Of a stretch of 64,000 nt of DNA, positions 35,872 to 45,537 are shown piece after piece. Position 1 is the first letter of the stretch. Each line of letters starts with the position of its first letter. Source of the DNA: Luteibacter aegosomatissinici (GTDB taxonomy: Bacteria; Pseudomonadota; Gammaproteobacteria; Xanthomonadales; Rhodanobacteraceae); the NCBI RefSeq assembly GCF_023078495.1, contig NZ_CP095742.1, positions 2,232,001 to 2,296,000 of the forward strand, given 5' to 3'. The notes below the pieces were generated by a model. The model was not told the origin of the DNA, searched no databases, and saw only the letters and a list, made by a program, of their open reading frames with translations. The position numbers and the translations under genes were made by a program.

Positions 35872-37305
35872 TCAGAGTTCGGTGATCCACTTCTCCAGCG
35901 TGGTTGTGTCGGCCACGTCGCCCGGGTAACGGTAGCGCGGTACCAGCGGCACATTGTTCCCTCGTGGCCGGCCGCGGTACACCTTCATCGCCACGGATAG
36001 CTTCCCGTAGCCGCTGGGCAGCACAGGCGTGCGCACATCCATGTACAAGGTATCGGCGCTGGTTTCTTCGCCAACATGGATCGCGCCGAGGGCCAGATAA
36101 ATATCTGCGGCATCCAGGCAAGCAGAGGCGCAGCCCGCGTCGGTCACCATGTAGATGCGCGCATGGGTGGGTGGCGGGGGTGGGGTGGCCGGCTTCGGGT
36201 CCCAGGCATCGTGGAAATACGGCTTGTGTGCGGCGATGGCTGCGTTGACACCGGCGAGCGTTTTCCGGATCCAGGTCACGTCATCCATCGGCGTATCCGG
36301 ATGGGCGGCGTACATGGCAAGGATGCCTTTCAGCCGGTCGGCTACACCGCTGGAGGCGCGCCAGTCGACGGCGGTGGATTCGACGTTGACCTTCTCGAAG
36401 GCTTCCTTGCCCCAGAGGGCCTGCGCCACGCGGATGGCCCATGTTGAGTCGCCGCCATTGTTGCCGCGCAGATCGAGCACGACACGCGGACTCGCCAGAA
36501 TGGTGTTTCGTTGGGCCGCGATCTGCGCAATCAGCGGCGTAAGCGCCTTGGCCGCAGGCTTGTCGAGGTCGCCATCGAAGTCGCTGAGAGCGATCCAGAC
36601 CGTCCCATCGGGAAGCGTCGTCAGGCCGATGGGTTCGGCCGCGCGGTGCCATGCGGCCGGCAGGTGCAGCTCACGCTCAGGCACGGTGAACGGGCGCCAC
36701 ACCAGGTCCACGTCGCGGGTGCTCCCGTTTACGTCAAACGTGCAGCGGCGCGGACGCTGGATCCACGGGTTTCCCGCATCAACGAACAGCCGCGCGCCGC
36801 GCATCACCCGGCTTGCGTGCAGGCTCCAGCGGCCGAACTGCGTGCCGACATTGCGCTGGGCGAGTGTCGCCGCATCGATCCCGTCGCAGCCGATCAGGCG
36901 TGCCCCGTTCGGCACGGGCGCATCCGCGGCACGGGTCACGACGCGCTGCACATCGTTCGTGTCGAAGTTGGTAAGGAACCCGGGCCATTGCAGGTCGAGC
37001 TTGGGTTCCTTCGCCATGTCGGCCGGCACGAGGCTGAGGTGGCCGTCGTCAAAACTTGCGGCATACGCCTGCAACGCGAAGAAATAACCAGGGTAGTTCG
37101 TCGTGGTCTGCGCGCGCTGGAGCGCCAGTGCGAGTCCCTTGTCGTTCTTTGCGGCGAACCCGGGATTCAGCGGATCCACCGGGCCCGGGTGGTTGCTGGC
37201 GATATCGTCGTGCATCGCCTGGGCATCCTTGCGCAGGTCGGCCGCCCAGTCTTCGGCGTGCACGGGCAGGGCGAGCAGCAGCGCGGTGGCGAGCAGGTAT
37301 CTCAT
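35872..37305 (-). CDS. Secreted S41 family peptidase
   Basis: 477 residues with signal peptide (MRYLLATALLLALPVHA). The tail-specific-protease core is seen as VVLDLRGNNGGDS and VTDAGCASACLDAADIYLALG, where the Ser of CASAC is the likely nucleophile. A proline-rich loop (ATPPPPPTHARIY) lies just before the catalytic strand. There is no obvious PDZ motif, so it belongs to the non-CtpA branch of the family. Expected in the periplasm. Its role is unknown; it lies convergent with the AraC gene. Confidence 0.85.
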   Translation of the reverse strand: MRYLLATALLLALPVHAEDWAADLRKDAQAMHDDIASNHPGPVDPLNPGFAAKNDKGLALALQRAQTTTNYPGYFFALQAYAASFDDGHLSLVPADMAKEPKLDLQWPGFLTNFDTNDVQRVVTRAADAPVPNGARLIGCDGIDAATLAQRNVGTQFGRWSLHASRVMRGARLFVDAGNPWIQRPRRCTFDVNGSTRDVDLVWRPFTVPERELHLPAAWHRAAEPIGLTTLPDGTVWIALSDFDGDLDKPAAKALTPLIAQIAAQRNTILASPRVVLDLRGNNGGDSTWAIRVAQALWGKEAFEKVNVESTAVDWRASSGVADRLKGILAMYAAHPDTPMDDVTWIRKTLAGVNAAIAAHKPYFHDAWDPKPATPPPPPTHARIYMVTDAGCASACLDAADIYLALGAIHVGEETSADTLYMDVRTPVLPSGYGKLSVAMKVYRGRPRGNNVPLVPRYRYPGDVADTTTLEKWITEL

Positions 37306-37447
37306 GGTTATCCCTGGTGGTTTCCCTTTGTCGATGGTCGAGCGGTGGCCCTATGTGGTCAAGGGACGAAGGTTACGCCGCAAGACCCGGATAGCCCGGG
37401 CGCAAGCGCGGGCGGACGATAGCGCCATCCCCAACGGAGGCAACGTC

Positions 37448-37915
37448 ATGGCTTACCGCATCCGCGGCATCGATCCCACCCCCTTTCTTTCGCTCTATGG
37501 GCGCGACGAAGCCGAGCTGAAGCAGCGCGGTGTCCTGCGCATGGTGGCGGGTGACGATACCGGCTATCCGGAGCGCATTGAACTGCGTAACGCCCGTCGC
37601 GGCGAATCGCTACTGCTGTTGAACTTCACCCACCAGCCAGCCGCGGGCCCGTACCACGCGAGCCACGCGGTGTTCGTTCGTGAAGGTGCCACCGAGGCCG
37701 CGGAAATGCTGGACGAGGTGCCGGAGGTGATGGCCACGCGGATGATCTCGCTCCGTGCGTTCAACGCCGCGCACCTGATCGATCACGCCACCCTTGTCGA
37801 TGGCCGCCAGCTGGATGACGCGATCCGGCGCATGCTGGGCACGGCCAGCGTGGCCTATGTGCATGCCCATTACGCCGCCTACGGTTGCTTCGCCGGCTAC
37901 ATCGACCGGGCCTGA
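37448..37915 (+). CDS. DUF1203 family protein
   Basis: 155 residues from ATG 37448 with GGAGG upstream. Family features are IRGIDPTPFLSLYG at the start, GYPERIELRNARRGESLLLLNF in the middle, PYHASHAVFVREG and AYVHAHYAAYGCFAGYIDR at the end. DUF1203 proteins are small cytosolic proteins of unknown function; conserved His and Cys near the end may bind metal or act catalytically, which is inference. Confidence 0.85.
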   Translation: MAYRIRGIDPTPFLSLYGRDEAELKQRGVLRMVAGDDTGYPERIELRNARRGESLLLLNFTHQPAAGPYHASHAVFVREGATEAAEMLDEVPEVMATRMISLRAFNAAHLIDHATLVDGRQLDDAIRRMLGTASVAYVHAHYAAYGCFAGYIDRA

Positions 37916-37937
37916 GCGGCGGCGTATAACGGTGGGC

Positions 37938-38096
37938 ATGGACCCCAGCACCCCATGCCCCATCTGCAACGGTACCGGCGAAGTCACCTACGTCGATGAA
38001 GAAGTCGGCTGCCAGGTGACGTTGCCGTGTTGGGCGTGTGCACTGAAGGCCGAGACCTCGCTGGGCCAGCCGGCTCCCGACGCACCCTGGTTGTAA
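37938..38096 (+). CDS. Small zinc-ribbon-like protein (52 aa)
   Basis: ATG 37938, MDPSTPCPICNGTGEVTYV. It has CPICNGTGE and CWAC, a pair of CxxC knuckles like half of a DnaJ-type zinc finger (CxxCxGxG). It starts 22 bases after the DUF1203 stop and reads in the same direction, so it is probably co-transcribed. Function unknown. Confidence 0.6.
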   Translation: MDPSTPCPICNGTGEVTYVDEEVGCQVTLPCWACALKAETSLGQPAPDAPWL

Positions 38097-38153
38097 CGCG
38101 CTCCTACAAAACGGCCGGTCCACAGGGAAGGCCTTTTTTGCAGGAGCGGTTCG

Positions 38154-41084
38154 CTACAGCTTGTAGTTGATACCAAACATGATCGTGCGGCCGTACGTGT
38201 CGAACTCCAGCGGGCGCTGGATCTTCACGTTGTTCGGCAGTGCCGAGGTCTGTGCGGTCTTGTACGGCGAGTCGGTCAGGTTGTTCACCTGCAGAAGCAC
38301 GCTCAGGCCGCTGTAAGTGCCTTCCTGGAATTCATAGCCGATCTGCATGTCGGTCTGCTTGTCCGCCAGTACGGTGTTGTAGCCAAGCTGGTCGAACAGA
38401 GCGACTGCCTCACCGGTGAACGACGAGCGGTAGCGCTCGGCGATGCGGAACGACCAGCCGTACTTTTCGTAGTACAGCGCCAGGTTGGCCACCTTGCGCG
38501 ACAGGCCGGGCAGGGTGCTCGGGCTTCCCGGGATCGTCGACACAGCGCTTACCGGCAGCGTGCTGTTGGTCAGTGAGAAGTTGCCCTGCGCGCCGAAACC
38601 ATCGAGCCACGATGCGATCAGACCGCCCTCGATGCCGCCCTGCAGTTCCAGGCCCTTGATCTTGCCGCCGGTGCCGTTCTGCGGCGTGGTGAACGAGCCG
38701 CGCGTGCTCGTTGGGGTGAGCGTCGGGTTATCGTTCACGTACTTCGAGAAGTCGTAATCGAGCACCGTCTCGTTATAGATGTAGTTCAACAGGTTCTTGT
38801 TGAACACGGCGGCGGCCACATAGCTGGCCTTGCCGAAGTACTTTTCCCAGCTGAGGTCGGCGCCCACCGCGACATACGGCTTCAGCTTCGGGTTGCCGCC
38901 GCTGCCGGACCACAGCACCTGGCCGGCGGCCGGGCCGTCAGTAACTTCCGCCACGCCTGCGGAGGTGGCGACCTTTTCATCATCGATACGGCCGCGAACC
39001 ATGGATTTGGCCAGGCCAAAACGCAGGTACTGGTTCTCGCCGATCTCGCCCACGACGTTCAGGCTGGGCAGCACCTTGGTGTATCGCGTGCCATCGGAAA
39101 TGCGGCCCACGAGCGTATCGCCGTTGGTCTGCAGCGCCGTAGAGGACTGGTCCGTACGCACTGCCTGCACACCCAGGTTGCCGGTGATCGGTACGCCGCC
39201 CAGGCTCGTGTCGAGGTTGAACTTGATGTACGCCACCGGCACCTTCTCGCGCACGGTGTAGTTACGGCTCCAGTCGGACTGGCCGTTGCGTTGGGTGAGG
39301 TAGAACTGGCTGCCCAGCGCATCATTCACGTCGTAGTTCACGATGCCGGGAATGCCGCCGTAGCTGAGGTCGGTAATGCCGCTCAGGAACGACGGATCGA
39401 TCGGCATGCCATAACCAGGCACATACGTGGCCGAGTCGGAGCCATTGCCATTGAGCCATGCGAAGAACACATCGGCCGACTTCGTCTTGCGGCGATCGGA
39501 GTAGTTCGCGCCCAGGGTGAAGTCGCTGAAAATCCAGCCGACCGGGTGCGTCACCTCCAGGCGGAAGGCCTTGATCGTGTCCTTCTGCTTGTCGTACTCC
39601 GCGCGGCCGTTGTAGCCGTAATTGTTCGGGTCGGTGAACTGGATCAGCGACGGGTCGGCGAAGTTAGTGCCCGGGGTGAAATCCGGGAAGTGCTCGTGGA
39701 TCGGTGTCGCAAAGTCCGTCGAGCTGGTTTCCTGGCCGGGCAGGCCGGCGAACAGGTACGCATCGTGCAGGCGGCGCTTGGCCATGGAGTACGACGCATC
39801 GGCGTTGATCATCCAGCCGTTGCCGAAGTCGTACTGGTTGTTCCAGCCCGCGGAGAACAGGTTGTCCTTCTCCTTGGTGTACTCGTTCTGCAGGATCGCC
39901 TTCAGTCCGTCGATATGGCCGGTGGTGACCAGCGGGTAGGGCAGGGTCGGCTCCAGGCCCACGTTCGAATACGACACGTTGTCGTAGGGGCTGCTCGACC
40001 ACTGCACACCGTTGAGGTTGGTCTTCTGGTCGAACGTCGAGTAGTACAGATCCAGCGTGGAGTGGTAATGGTCATCCGGTGCCCACTCGAGCACCGTCAT
40101 GATGCCGTTGCGCAGCTGGTTCTCGGATTTGGCGCGCAGCTGCATGCCTTCCTGCGACAGCACGTTATCCGGTAGGCCCGGCGTGTGCGGGGCGCCCCAG
40201 TTGTTCTCCGCGCCTTGCGAGCCGTTGTTCAGGCTCCACCACCAGGCCTGGTACTGCTTCTCCTGGATCGGCGAATCCAACTGCGCCACGCCCACGGCGA
40301 GGCCGAGCGTGTGGTCGAAGAACTGGTCGATGTACGAGAAGCTTGCGCGGTGCCCCGTATCGCCCACGCCGCTGCCGTGGTTGAGGTTGCCGTTGTCGGT
40401 GGTCTCACCACGCAGGTTCACGGCGATGGCGCGCTTGGGCAGGTCCAGCGGGCGAATGGTGTGCAGGTCGACGGTGCCGGAGAGGCCCTGGCCGATCAGC
40501 GCCGCATCGGGCGTCTTGTACACGGCGACGCCGCTGATGAGCTCGGAGGGGTACTGGTCGAAATCGACACCACGGTTCTCGCCGATGGTGGCCTGCTCAC
40601 GCCCGTTCAACGTGGTGCCGACGAAATCGGGCGACAAGCCACGAATGGAAATCTGGTTGGCACGGCCATCGACGCGCTGGGTCGCCAGGCCAGGCACGCG
40701 GGCCAGGCTCTCGGCGATACTGCTATCGGGCAGCTTGCCGATGTCCTCGGCGGAAATGGCTTCGATGATGTTCCCGGAGTTGCGCTTGGCGCTCAGTGAG
40801 TTCTGGATCGAGGCCTGGATACCGGTGACGACCACGGCATCGAGGTTGCTCACGCCGTCACTGTTGGTGGGCTTCGGAGCTTTCTTCGCCTTTTCATCCT
40901 TTGCCGATTTTGCATTGGCGGCTGTGGGCGCCGTGGTGGGCTTCTGTGGGGGCTGGGCCTGGCCCTGGTCCTGGGCCCAGGTGGCGCCGGAGGCCAGCAG
41001 CAGGGCCATGGCGCAGGCAGCGGCCAAAGGGCGCGCGCGCAGCGCGGGCACAGCGTGGCCCCGCTTCGAATGGCGACGATTCAT
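38154..41084 (-). CDS. TonB-dependent receptor, Xanthomonas/Caulobacter type
   Basis: 976 residues from ATG 41084 (GGGGA upstream). Signal peptide ends at ASGATWAQ; a Pro/Ala/Lys-rich spacer (QPPQKPTTAPTAANAK) follows. The TonB box region is LDAVVVTGIQASIQNSL. The plug has KLPDSSIAESLARVPGLATQR and ISIRGLSPDFVGTTLNGR, typical of the TonB-Xanth-Caul subfamily, whose members often take up plant-derived glycans or oligosaccharides. The barrel ends DTYGRTIMFGINYKL. No inner-membrane transporter or glycosidase is adjacent, so the ligand cannot be inferred. Divergent from the NTF2-like gene across 242 bases. Confidence 0.92.
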   Translation of the reverse strand: MNRRHSKRGHAVPALRARPLAAACAMALLLASGATWAQDQGQAQPPQKPTTAPTAANAKSAKDEKAKKAPKPTNSDGVSNLDAVVVTGIQASIQNSLSAKRNSGNIIEAISAEDIGKLPDSSIAESLARVPGLATQRVDGRANQISIRGLSPDFVGTTLNGREQATIGENRGVDFDQYPSELISGVAVYKTPDAALIGQGLSGTVDLHTIRPLDLPKRAIAVNLRGETTDNGNLNHGSGVGDTGHRASFSYIDQFFDHTLGLAVGVAQLDSPIQEKQYQAWWWSLNNGSQGAENNWGAPHTPGLPDNVLSQEGMQLRAKSENQLRNGIMTVLEWAPDDHYHSTLDLYYSTFDQKTNLNGVQWSSSPYDNVSYSNVGLEPTLPYPLVTTGHIDGLKAILQNEYTKEKDNLFSAGWNNQYDFGNGWMINADASYSMAKRRLHDAYLFAGLPGQETSSTDFATPIHEHFPDFTPGTNFADPSLIQFTDPNNYGYNGRAEYDKQKDTIKAFRLEVTHPVGWIFSDFTLGANYSDRRKTKSADVFFAWLNGNGSDSATYVPGYGMPIDPSFLSGITDLSYGGIPGIVNYDVNDALGSQFYLTQRNGQSDWSRNYTVREKVPVAYIKFNLDTSLGGVPITGNLGVQAVRTDQSSTALQTNGDTLVGRISDGTRYTKVLPSLNVVGEIGENQYLRFGLAKSMVRGRIDDEKVATSAGVAEVTDGPAAGQVLWSGSGGNPKLKPYVAVGADLSWEKYFGKASYVAAAVFNKNLLNYIYNETVLDYDFSKYVNDNPTLTPTSTRGSFTTPQNGTGGKIKGLELQGGIEGGLIASWLDGFGAQGNFSLTNSTLPVSAVSTIPGSPSTLPGLSRKVANLALYYEKYGWSFRIAERYRSSFTGEAVALFDQLGYNTVLADKQTDMQIGYEFQEGTYSGLSVLLQVNNLTDSPYKTAQTSALPNNVKIQRPLEFDTYGRTIMFGINYKL

Positions 41085-41326
41085 TGAGTTCCCCGCGTCT
41101 TGTGACGTTGTTTTTAGTGTGGGCGAACGCCCCTCGCGCTCGCGGCGGGGAGGATGGGCGAGTGCCATACGGCTGTCATCTGGCAACGCAGCAGATTCGT
41201 GCGAAACGTTCAGTTTTCACGTGAAACGCATCGTAAGAAGTTGCGATGACCATCCCAAAAGACACAGGCATCTTCTGCTCTGCTGCGGCTAGCATCGGCA
41301 CGACATCCACCGGGGAGGGGAACCCA

Positions 41327-41773
41327 ATGTTCGTTCGTACACTTGCCGCCGCCGCTTGCCTGCTTGCCGCCGCACCCGCATTCGCCGCGACCAGCGCAGC
41401 CGACCAGGCGGTGCTTGCCCCGTTCCAGGCCTTCCTCGATGGCATGGCCAAGTACGACCAGGCGGCCATGCGCGCCACCGTGCAGCCCGATGGCAGCGTG
41501 GCATTGCTGCGCAAGGACAAGGTCATCCGCAACACGCTCTCAGGCTTCATCGACCACATCAAGCCGGGCAAGGACAGCATCGAGGAGCGCATCTACGAAC
41601 CGCTGGTCCGCATCGACGACAACTTGGCGATCATCTGGGCGCGCTACGACTTCCGCTTGAATGGCAAGGTCGTGCATTGCGGTACCGACCTGGTGCACCT
41701 GGTGAAGCAGGATGGGAAGTGGGTGATTGCAGGTATCGCCGACAACAGCCGCGACGATTGCCCCGTGAAGTAA
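41327..41773 (+). CDS. Exported NTF2-like (SnoaL/DUF4440) protein
   Basis: 148 residues from ATG 41327, preceded by GGGGAGGGG. Signal peptide MFVRTLAAAACLLAAAPAFA. The mature part has the NTF2-like cone-fold pattern: APFQAFLDGMAKYDQAAMRATVQPD, RIYEPLVRIDDNLAIIWARYDF and CGTDLVHLVKQDGKWVIAGI. Such proteins bind small ligands or act as isomerases or hydrolases; the activity is not predictable here. Confidence 0.85.
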   Translation: MFVRTLAAAACLLAAAPAFAATSAADQAVLAPFQAFLDGMAKYDQAAMRATVQPDGSVALLRKDKVIRNTLSGFIDHIKPGKDSIEERIYEPLVRIDDNLAIIWARYDFRLNGKVVHCGTDLVHLVKQDGKWVIAGIADNSRDDCPVK

Positions 41774-41789
41774 TTCATCATCGCCCTCA

Positions 41790-41887
41790 TGTAGGAGCCC
41801 ACCCTGTGGGCGACGCCGTTCGCGATATCGATGCAGGCCCTGTGGCGATATCGCGAGAAGATGTCGCCCACAGGGTGGGCTCCTACA
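41790..41887. repeat. Paired REP element (BIME-like)
   Basis: Arms TGTAGGAGCCCACCCTGTGG and its reverse complement, plus inner complementary segments CGCGATATCG and CGATATCGCG. It lies between convergent genes (NTF2-like and oprB) and could stop transcription from both sides. Confidence 0.9.
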
Positions 41888-41904
41888 AAGCGTTGGCGCC
41901 CGGT

Positions 41905-43278
41905 TTATTCGACGGCCGCGGGCCGGCGCAAGCCGAACAACCGCGAAATGTTCACCTGCAGGTTCAACCCATACACCAGCAGGTTCTTCGGCACCGTCTT
42001 CGTCGCGGGGATGCCGGAGTTATCCGGGTGGATGTAGTACTGGATGGTTGGCATCAGCGTGATGCCCGGTACCGGCTTCCAGCCGTAGTTGACCTCGAAC
42101 GTGACCTGATTCGGGTTGTTCTTGCCATGCCCGCCGGCCTTGATACGCGCATCGTTGAGGTAAGCCTCCTCGGCGTCCGTCATGCGGAAGTACGACACGT
42201 TCAGGCCGATGGTGTCGGTAGGCCGGGCAGCGAACGGTCCGGTGAGCACGAAGCCGGTGTAGATCTGCCGGCGCATGATCTCGTCGGTTTCCAGCTGGTG
42301 CGCGATGCCCGCGAACACATCCAGGTTACGCGAGGAGCCCGGGCTGGGGCGCCAGACAATGCGATCGGCCATGAGGTACACGCCGGAGCGGTTGGAGTCC
42401 GCCTCACGTGCCGTACCGCCATAACGGCCCTTCGAGCGGCCCGCGGTGTTGTAGTACGGATCGGATAGCGGCGCGGTGCTCAGGTAACCACCCGCCTTGA
42501 TCTCGAAGCCGTATGGGTTCTCCACCGGGTCCATCTTTACCCAGCCCCATTCCACCGGGAAGGTGACGCCGTTGGCGTTCGCGATCGAGAAATCCAGGCC
42601 GTTGCTTGCCGACGTGGTTGGGTTCACCTCGTACGCACCCGCTTCGATATACGAATGCGGGGTGAGCTTGTAGTTTACGTTCAACGCCCACGTCGCCGAC
42701 GGCAGTAGGCTGTAGCCGGCCTCGGAGTTGATCAGGCGCGGCACGCCGCATGTGGTGCCGGACATGAACTGGCAGTTGGTGGCCAGGTGCGCGTAGTACG
42801 CCGTGGTGCCCAACCGGCCGAACAGGATATCCAGCTTGTTCGAGAGGAACTTCTGCTCCCAGGCGAACAGGCCAAGGTGCCAGCGCGGGTATTCATTCTT
42901 GTAGATGTACTGCTGCTTCGCGAACGTGCCGGTCACGTCGTGGTTCAGGCCATTTCCGTAGTCACGGTAAACGGTGAAGTGGAAGCTGCCGCCGGCGATG
43001 CCGGCGAGCTTCTGCATATCGAAATCGGCGCCGATATTGAACTGGCCCACGTTGGTGCGGCCCTGGTCCACGCCCCCGCGTGGGTTGGTCGCGTACTGGT
43101 TGATCAGGTTGGCGCGGATGAACACGCCATCGGCGGCCAGCTTCTGCAGTGCGTTCAACGACGTGCTGGGTTGTGTATCCGCATCATCCTGCGCGGCGAC
43201 GGCGTTGGTAGCGGCGAGGCAGCAAAGTGCCCCCAAGCCCACGGCTTTCCAGCCGAAGGTTTTGCGGTGAAACATCAT
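41905..43278 (-). CDS. oprB: OprB-type carbohydrate/organic acid porin
   Basis: 457 residues from ATG 43278 (GGGAGGGG seven bases upstream). Signal peptide ends near NAVAAQ. The barrel pattern matches OprB: GAYEVNP, GFEIKAGGYLSTA, GVYLMADRIVWRP, LDVFAGIAH, FEVNYGWKPVPGITLMPTIQYYIHP. OprB porins admit sugars or related polar solutes. It is the last gene of a minus-strand operon after the amidohydrolase, decarboxylase-like and dctA genes, with 38 bases to dctA, so here it is likely the outer-membrane entry for the operon's substrate. Confidence 0.88.
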   Translation of the reverse strand: MMFHRKTFGWKAVGLGALCCLAATNAVAAQDDADTQPSTSLNALQKLAADGVFIRANLINQYATNPRGGVDQGRTNVGQFNIGADFDMQKLAGIAGGSFHFTVYRDYGNGLNHDVTGTFAKQQYIYKNEYPRWHLGLFAWEQKFLSNKLDILFGRLGTTAYYAHLATNCQFMSGTTCGVPRLINSEAGYSLLPSATWALNVNYKLTPHSYIEAGAYEVNPTTSASNGLDFSIANANGVTFPVEWGWVKMDPVENPYGFEIKAGGYLSTAPLSDPYYNTAGRSKGRYGGTAREADSNRSGVYLMADRIVWRPSPGSSRNLDVFAGIAHQLETDEIMRRQIYTGFVLTGPFAARPTDTIGLNVSYFRMTDAEEAYLNDARIKAGGHGKNNPNQVTFEVNYGWKPVPGITLMPTIQYYIHPDNSGIPATKTVPKNLLVYGLNLQVNISRLFGLRRPAAVE

Positions 43279-43316
43279 GAGTCGTCCCCTCCCCGGGCAG
43301 ACTTGAAGGTGGTGGA

Positions 43317-44618
43317 TCAGGCGGGGCGGTAGCCCTGGGTGAGTTCTTCCTCGAGGCGTTCCGTATCGACGGCTTTCTCCCACTTGCCAACGACCAGCGT
43401 GGCGACGCAGTTGCCGGCGATGTTGGTAAAGACGAAGGCGGATGAGAGGATGCGGTGCACGCCCAGGATCAGCGCGATGCTCCCGACCGGAATGGTCTTG
43501 GTCGCCGCCAGGGTCATGGCGAGCACGGCGATGGCGGAACCTGCGACACCTGCGCCGCCCTTCGATGTCACCAGCAGTACAAGCAGCAGGCCGAGTTGTT
43601 GTTCCCAGCCAAGCGCGGTGCCCGTGGCCTGCGCCAGGAACACGGCCACGGCAGCGAAGTACAGGCAGGTGCCGTCGTGGTTGAAGCTATACGCCGTGGG
43701 CAAGACCAGGCCAACGACCGATTCCTGCACGCCCAGTTTGGTGAGCTTGGCGGTGAGCTGCGGGAACACGCTTTCCGATGAGCTGGTACCGATCACCAGC
43801 ACCAGTTCCTCACGCACGTAACGCATCAGCTTCCACAGGCTGAAGCTCGACCAGCGCGCGATGGGCCACAGCACGATCACGAAGAAGATGGCACAGGTGA
43901 GGAAGAATTCGCCGATCAACGCGGCCAGTGGGATAAGCGTCTGCAGGCCGAACTTCGCCACGGTGAAGGCGATGGCGCCAAACGCGGCGATGGGCGCGAT
44001 CTTCATGGCGACGCGGATCACCCAGAACAGCGCCTGCGAGACCAGGTGCACGACATCGAGCACCGGTTTGGCGCGATCGCCCAGCGAGGCCAGGCCGCAT
44101 GCGAACAACACCGAGAACACCAGGATCTGCAGGATCTCGCCCTGTGCGAACGCTTCCACCGCGGACTTCGGTACCAGGTTCAGCAGGAACTCGCCGAAGC
44201 TCATGTTCGCCGCGGGGTGCACTTTGTCTGCCGAGCTGTGCAGCGCGGCCGGGTCGATGTGCATGCCCACGCCGGGCTTAAGGATGTTGATGGTCACAAG
44301 GCCGATGACCAGGGCGAACGTCGTGACGATCTCGAAGTACACGATCGCCTTGATGGCGATACGGCCGACCTTGCCAAGGTCACGCACGCTGGCGATGCCA
44401 TGGGTGACGGTGCAGAAGATGATGAGGCCCACCACCATCTGGATCAGGCGGATGAACACATCACCCAGCGGTTTCAGCTGCTCGCCAACATCGGGTGCCA
44501 GCGCGCCCACGAGCACGCCGAGCGCCATGCCTGCCAGCACCTGGAACGTCAGGTCCTGATAGAAGCGGCGTTTGCGCACCGGGCGCGGGGTCTCTTGGAT
44601 TGCGGGTTTAGCGGTCAT
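43317..44618 (-). CDS. dctA: C4-dicarboxylate/proton symporter DctA
   Basis: 433 residues from ATG 44618; an alternative ATG at 44654 overlaps the upstream stop and has GGAG nine bases before it. DAACS-family features: LIQMVVGLIIFCTVTHGIA, VIGTSSSESVFPQL (serine-rich re-entrant loop), LPTAYSFNHDGTCLY and ASALILG-like LILGVHRILSSAFVFTNIAGNC. It imports dicarboxylates such as succinate, malate, fumarate and sometimes orotate with protons. In this operon it probably carries the dicarboxylated substrate that the two upstream enzymes process (inference). Confidence 0.92.
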   Translation of the reverse strand: MTAKPAIQETPRPVRKRRFYQDLTFQVLAGMALGVLVGALAPDVGEQLKPLGDVFIRLIQMVVGLIIFCTVTHGIASVRDLGKVGRIAIKAIVYFEIVTTFALVIGLVTINILKPGVGMHIDPAALHSSADKVHPAANMSFGEFLLNLVPKSAVEAFAQGEILQILVFSVLFACGLASLGDRAKPVLDVVHLVSQALFWVIRVAMKIAPIAAFGAIAFTVAKFGLQTLIPLAALIGEFFLTCAIFFVIVLWPIARWSSFSLWKLMRYVREELVLVIGTSSSESVFPQLTAKLTKLGVQESVVGLVLPTAYSFNHDGTCLYFAAVAVFLAQATGTALGWEQQLGLLLVLLVTSKGGAGVAGSAIAVLAMTLAATKTIPVGSIALILGVHRILSSAFVFTNIAGNCVATLVVGKWEKAVDTERLEEELTQGYRPA

Positions 44619-44640
44619 CCGGGGTTCCGTGGGGTGCAGG

Positions 44641-45537
44641 TCAATCGCCGTCATGGCCGAGCAGCTCCATGGCGGGGGCGAACACCTCGTCAACGCTCAA
44701 CGTGCGTGGCAGCAGGTCCTGGCGCCGGCAGGCTTCGATGGTGTACGCCACCGGGTCGCGCAGTGCCGTGAAGCCGAACCGGTACGGTACGGGCTTGCCC
44801 GTGGCTGTGGCGGCGTGGCTGGCGGACTCCTTCAGCAGGCGGTAGGCAGCGCGCACGGCGTCGGGCGTGGCCTTGCAAGCCGCCTGGCTCGCAGCGACCA
44901 TGTGGTTGATCGGCATGAATCCGTGCGTGTTCCACCAGGCCGCATCGCGTGCTTCCGCATCGGCGATCAGCGGCGTGAAGCCCGGCTCCTTCGGCAAATC
45001 GTTGCCGAAAATCGCCGCATCCGCCTCGCCGGCACGCAGCAGGTCGGTGAGCGCCTTGTCCTTGGGGATATGCGAGACAAACGGCGGATCCTGATATTCG
45101 GCGACGTGTGCGGGATCCTGCGTGATCCACTCGACGGCTTTCACATCCAGGCCGAAATCTTCATAGAGATGGTGGCGTACCCACATGCCGGTGGTCTGGG
45201 TGTAGGCACGCACGGCGATACGTTTGCCAGCCAGCGCCGTGGGATCCGGGATGCCGTTCGCCTCCCAGCCCACGATACATCCTCGCTGGAAGCGGGAAGC
45301 CACCACGGCCGGGAGAAGGATGACTGGTGCGCCATATGCGATCGCCTGCAGCGCGGTGACGATCGCCAGCTCGCAGACATCGTAGGCGGCATCGCGCACC
45401 ATTGGGGCGAACGCCTTGTGCACGGGCGATACGTCGACGAAATCCAGCGACACGCCGGCGTGCGGGAGCGAGCCTTGTTTCAGCGGCTGCGTGTGGGGGT
45501 AGTTACCCAGCACGGTGCGGAGCGTGGGCGTGCTCAT
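44641..45537 (-). CDS. 4,5-dihydroxyphthalate decarboxylase-like protein
   Basis: 298 residues, no signal peptide, so cytosolic despite a periplasmic-binding-protein fold pattern (DVCELAIVTALQAIAYGAPVILLP, GKRIAVRAYTQTTGMWVRHHL, LRAGEADAAIFGNDLP). This combination is that of the Pht5/4,5-dihydroxyphthalate decarboxylase family, whose members decarboxylate aromatic or pyrone acids. Its start overlaps the stop of the amidohydrolase gene (ATGA) and it is followed at once by dctA. The exact substrate is unknown; a substrate-binding protein without a signal is the alternative. Confidence 0.75.
   Translation of the reverse strand: MSTPTLRTVLGNYPHTQPLKQGSLPHAGVSLDFVDVSPVHKAFAPMVRDAAYDVCELAIVTALQAIAYGAPVILLPAVVASRFQRGCIVGWEANGIPDPTALAGKRIAVRAYTQTTGMWVRHHLYEDFGLDVKAVEWITQDPAHVAEYQDPPFVSHIPKDKALTDLLRAGEADAAIFGNDLPKEPGFTPLIADAEARDAAWWNTHGFMPINHMVAASQAACKATPDAVRAAYRLLKESASHAATATGKPVPYRFGFTALRDPVAYTIEACRRQDLLPRTLSVDEVFAPAMELLGHDGD

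Noticed and set aside
38097-38153. Possible terminator with AAGGCCTTTTTT between the small zinc-ribbon gene and the TonB receptor gene
   Set aside because: Only a 4-bp GGCC self-complement precedes the T-run, and REP-like fragments (GCTCCTACA, GCAGGAGCGG) explain the rest; too weak to call.
44641-45537. Periplasmic substrate-binding protein of an ABC transporter
   Set aside because: There is no signal peptide, no permease or ATPase nearby, and the operon already has DctA; the decarboxylase-type family fits better.
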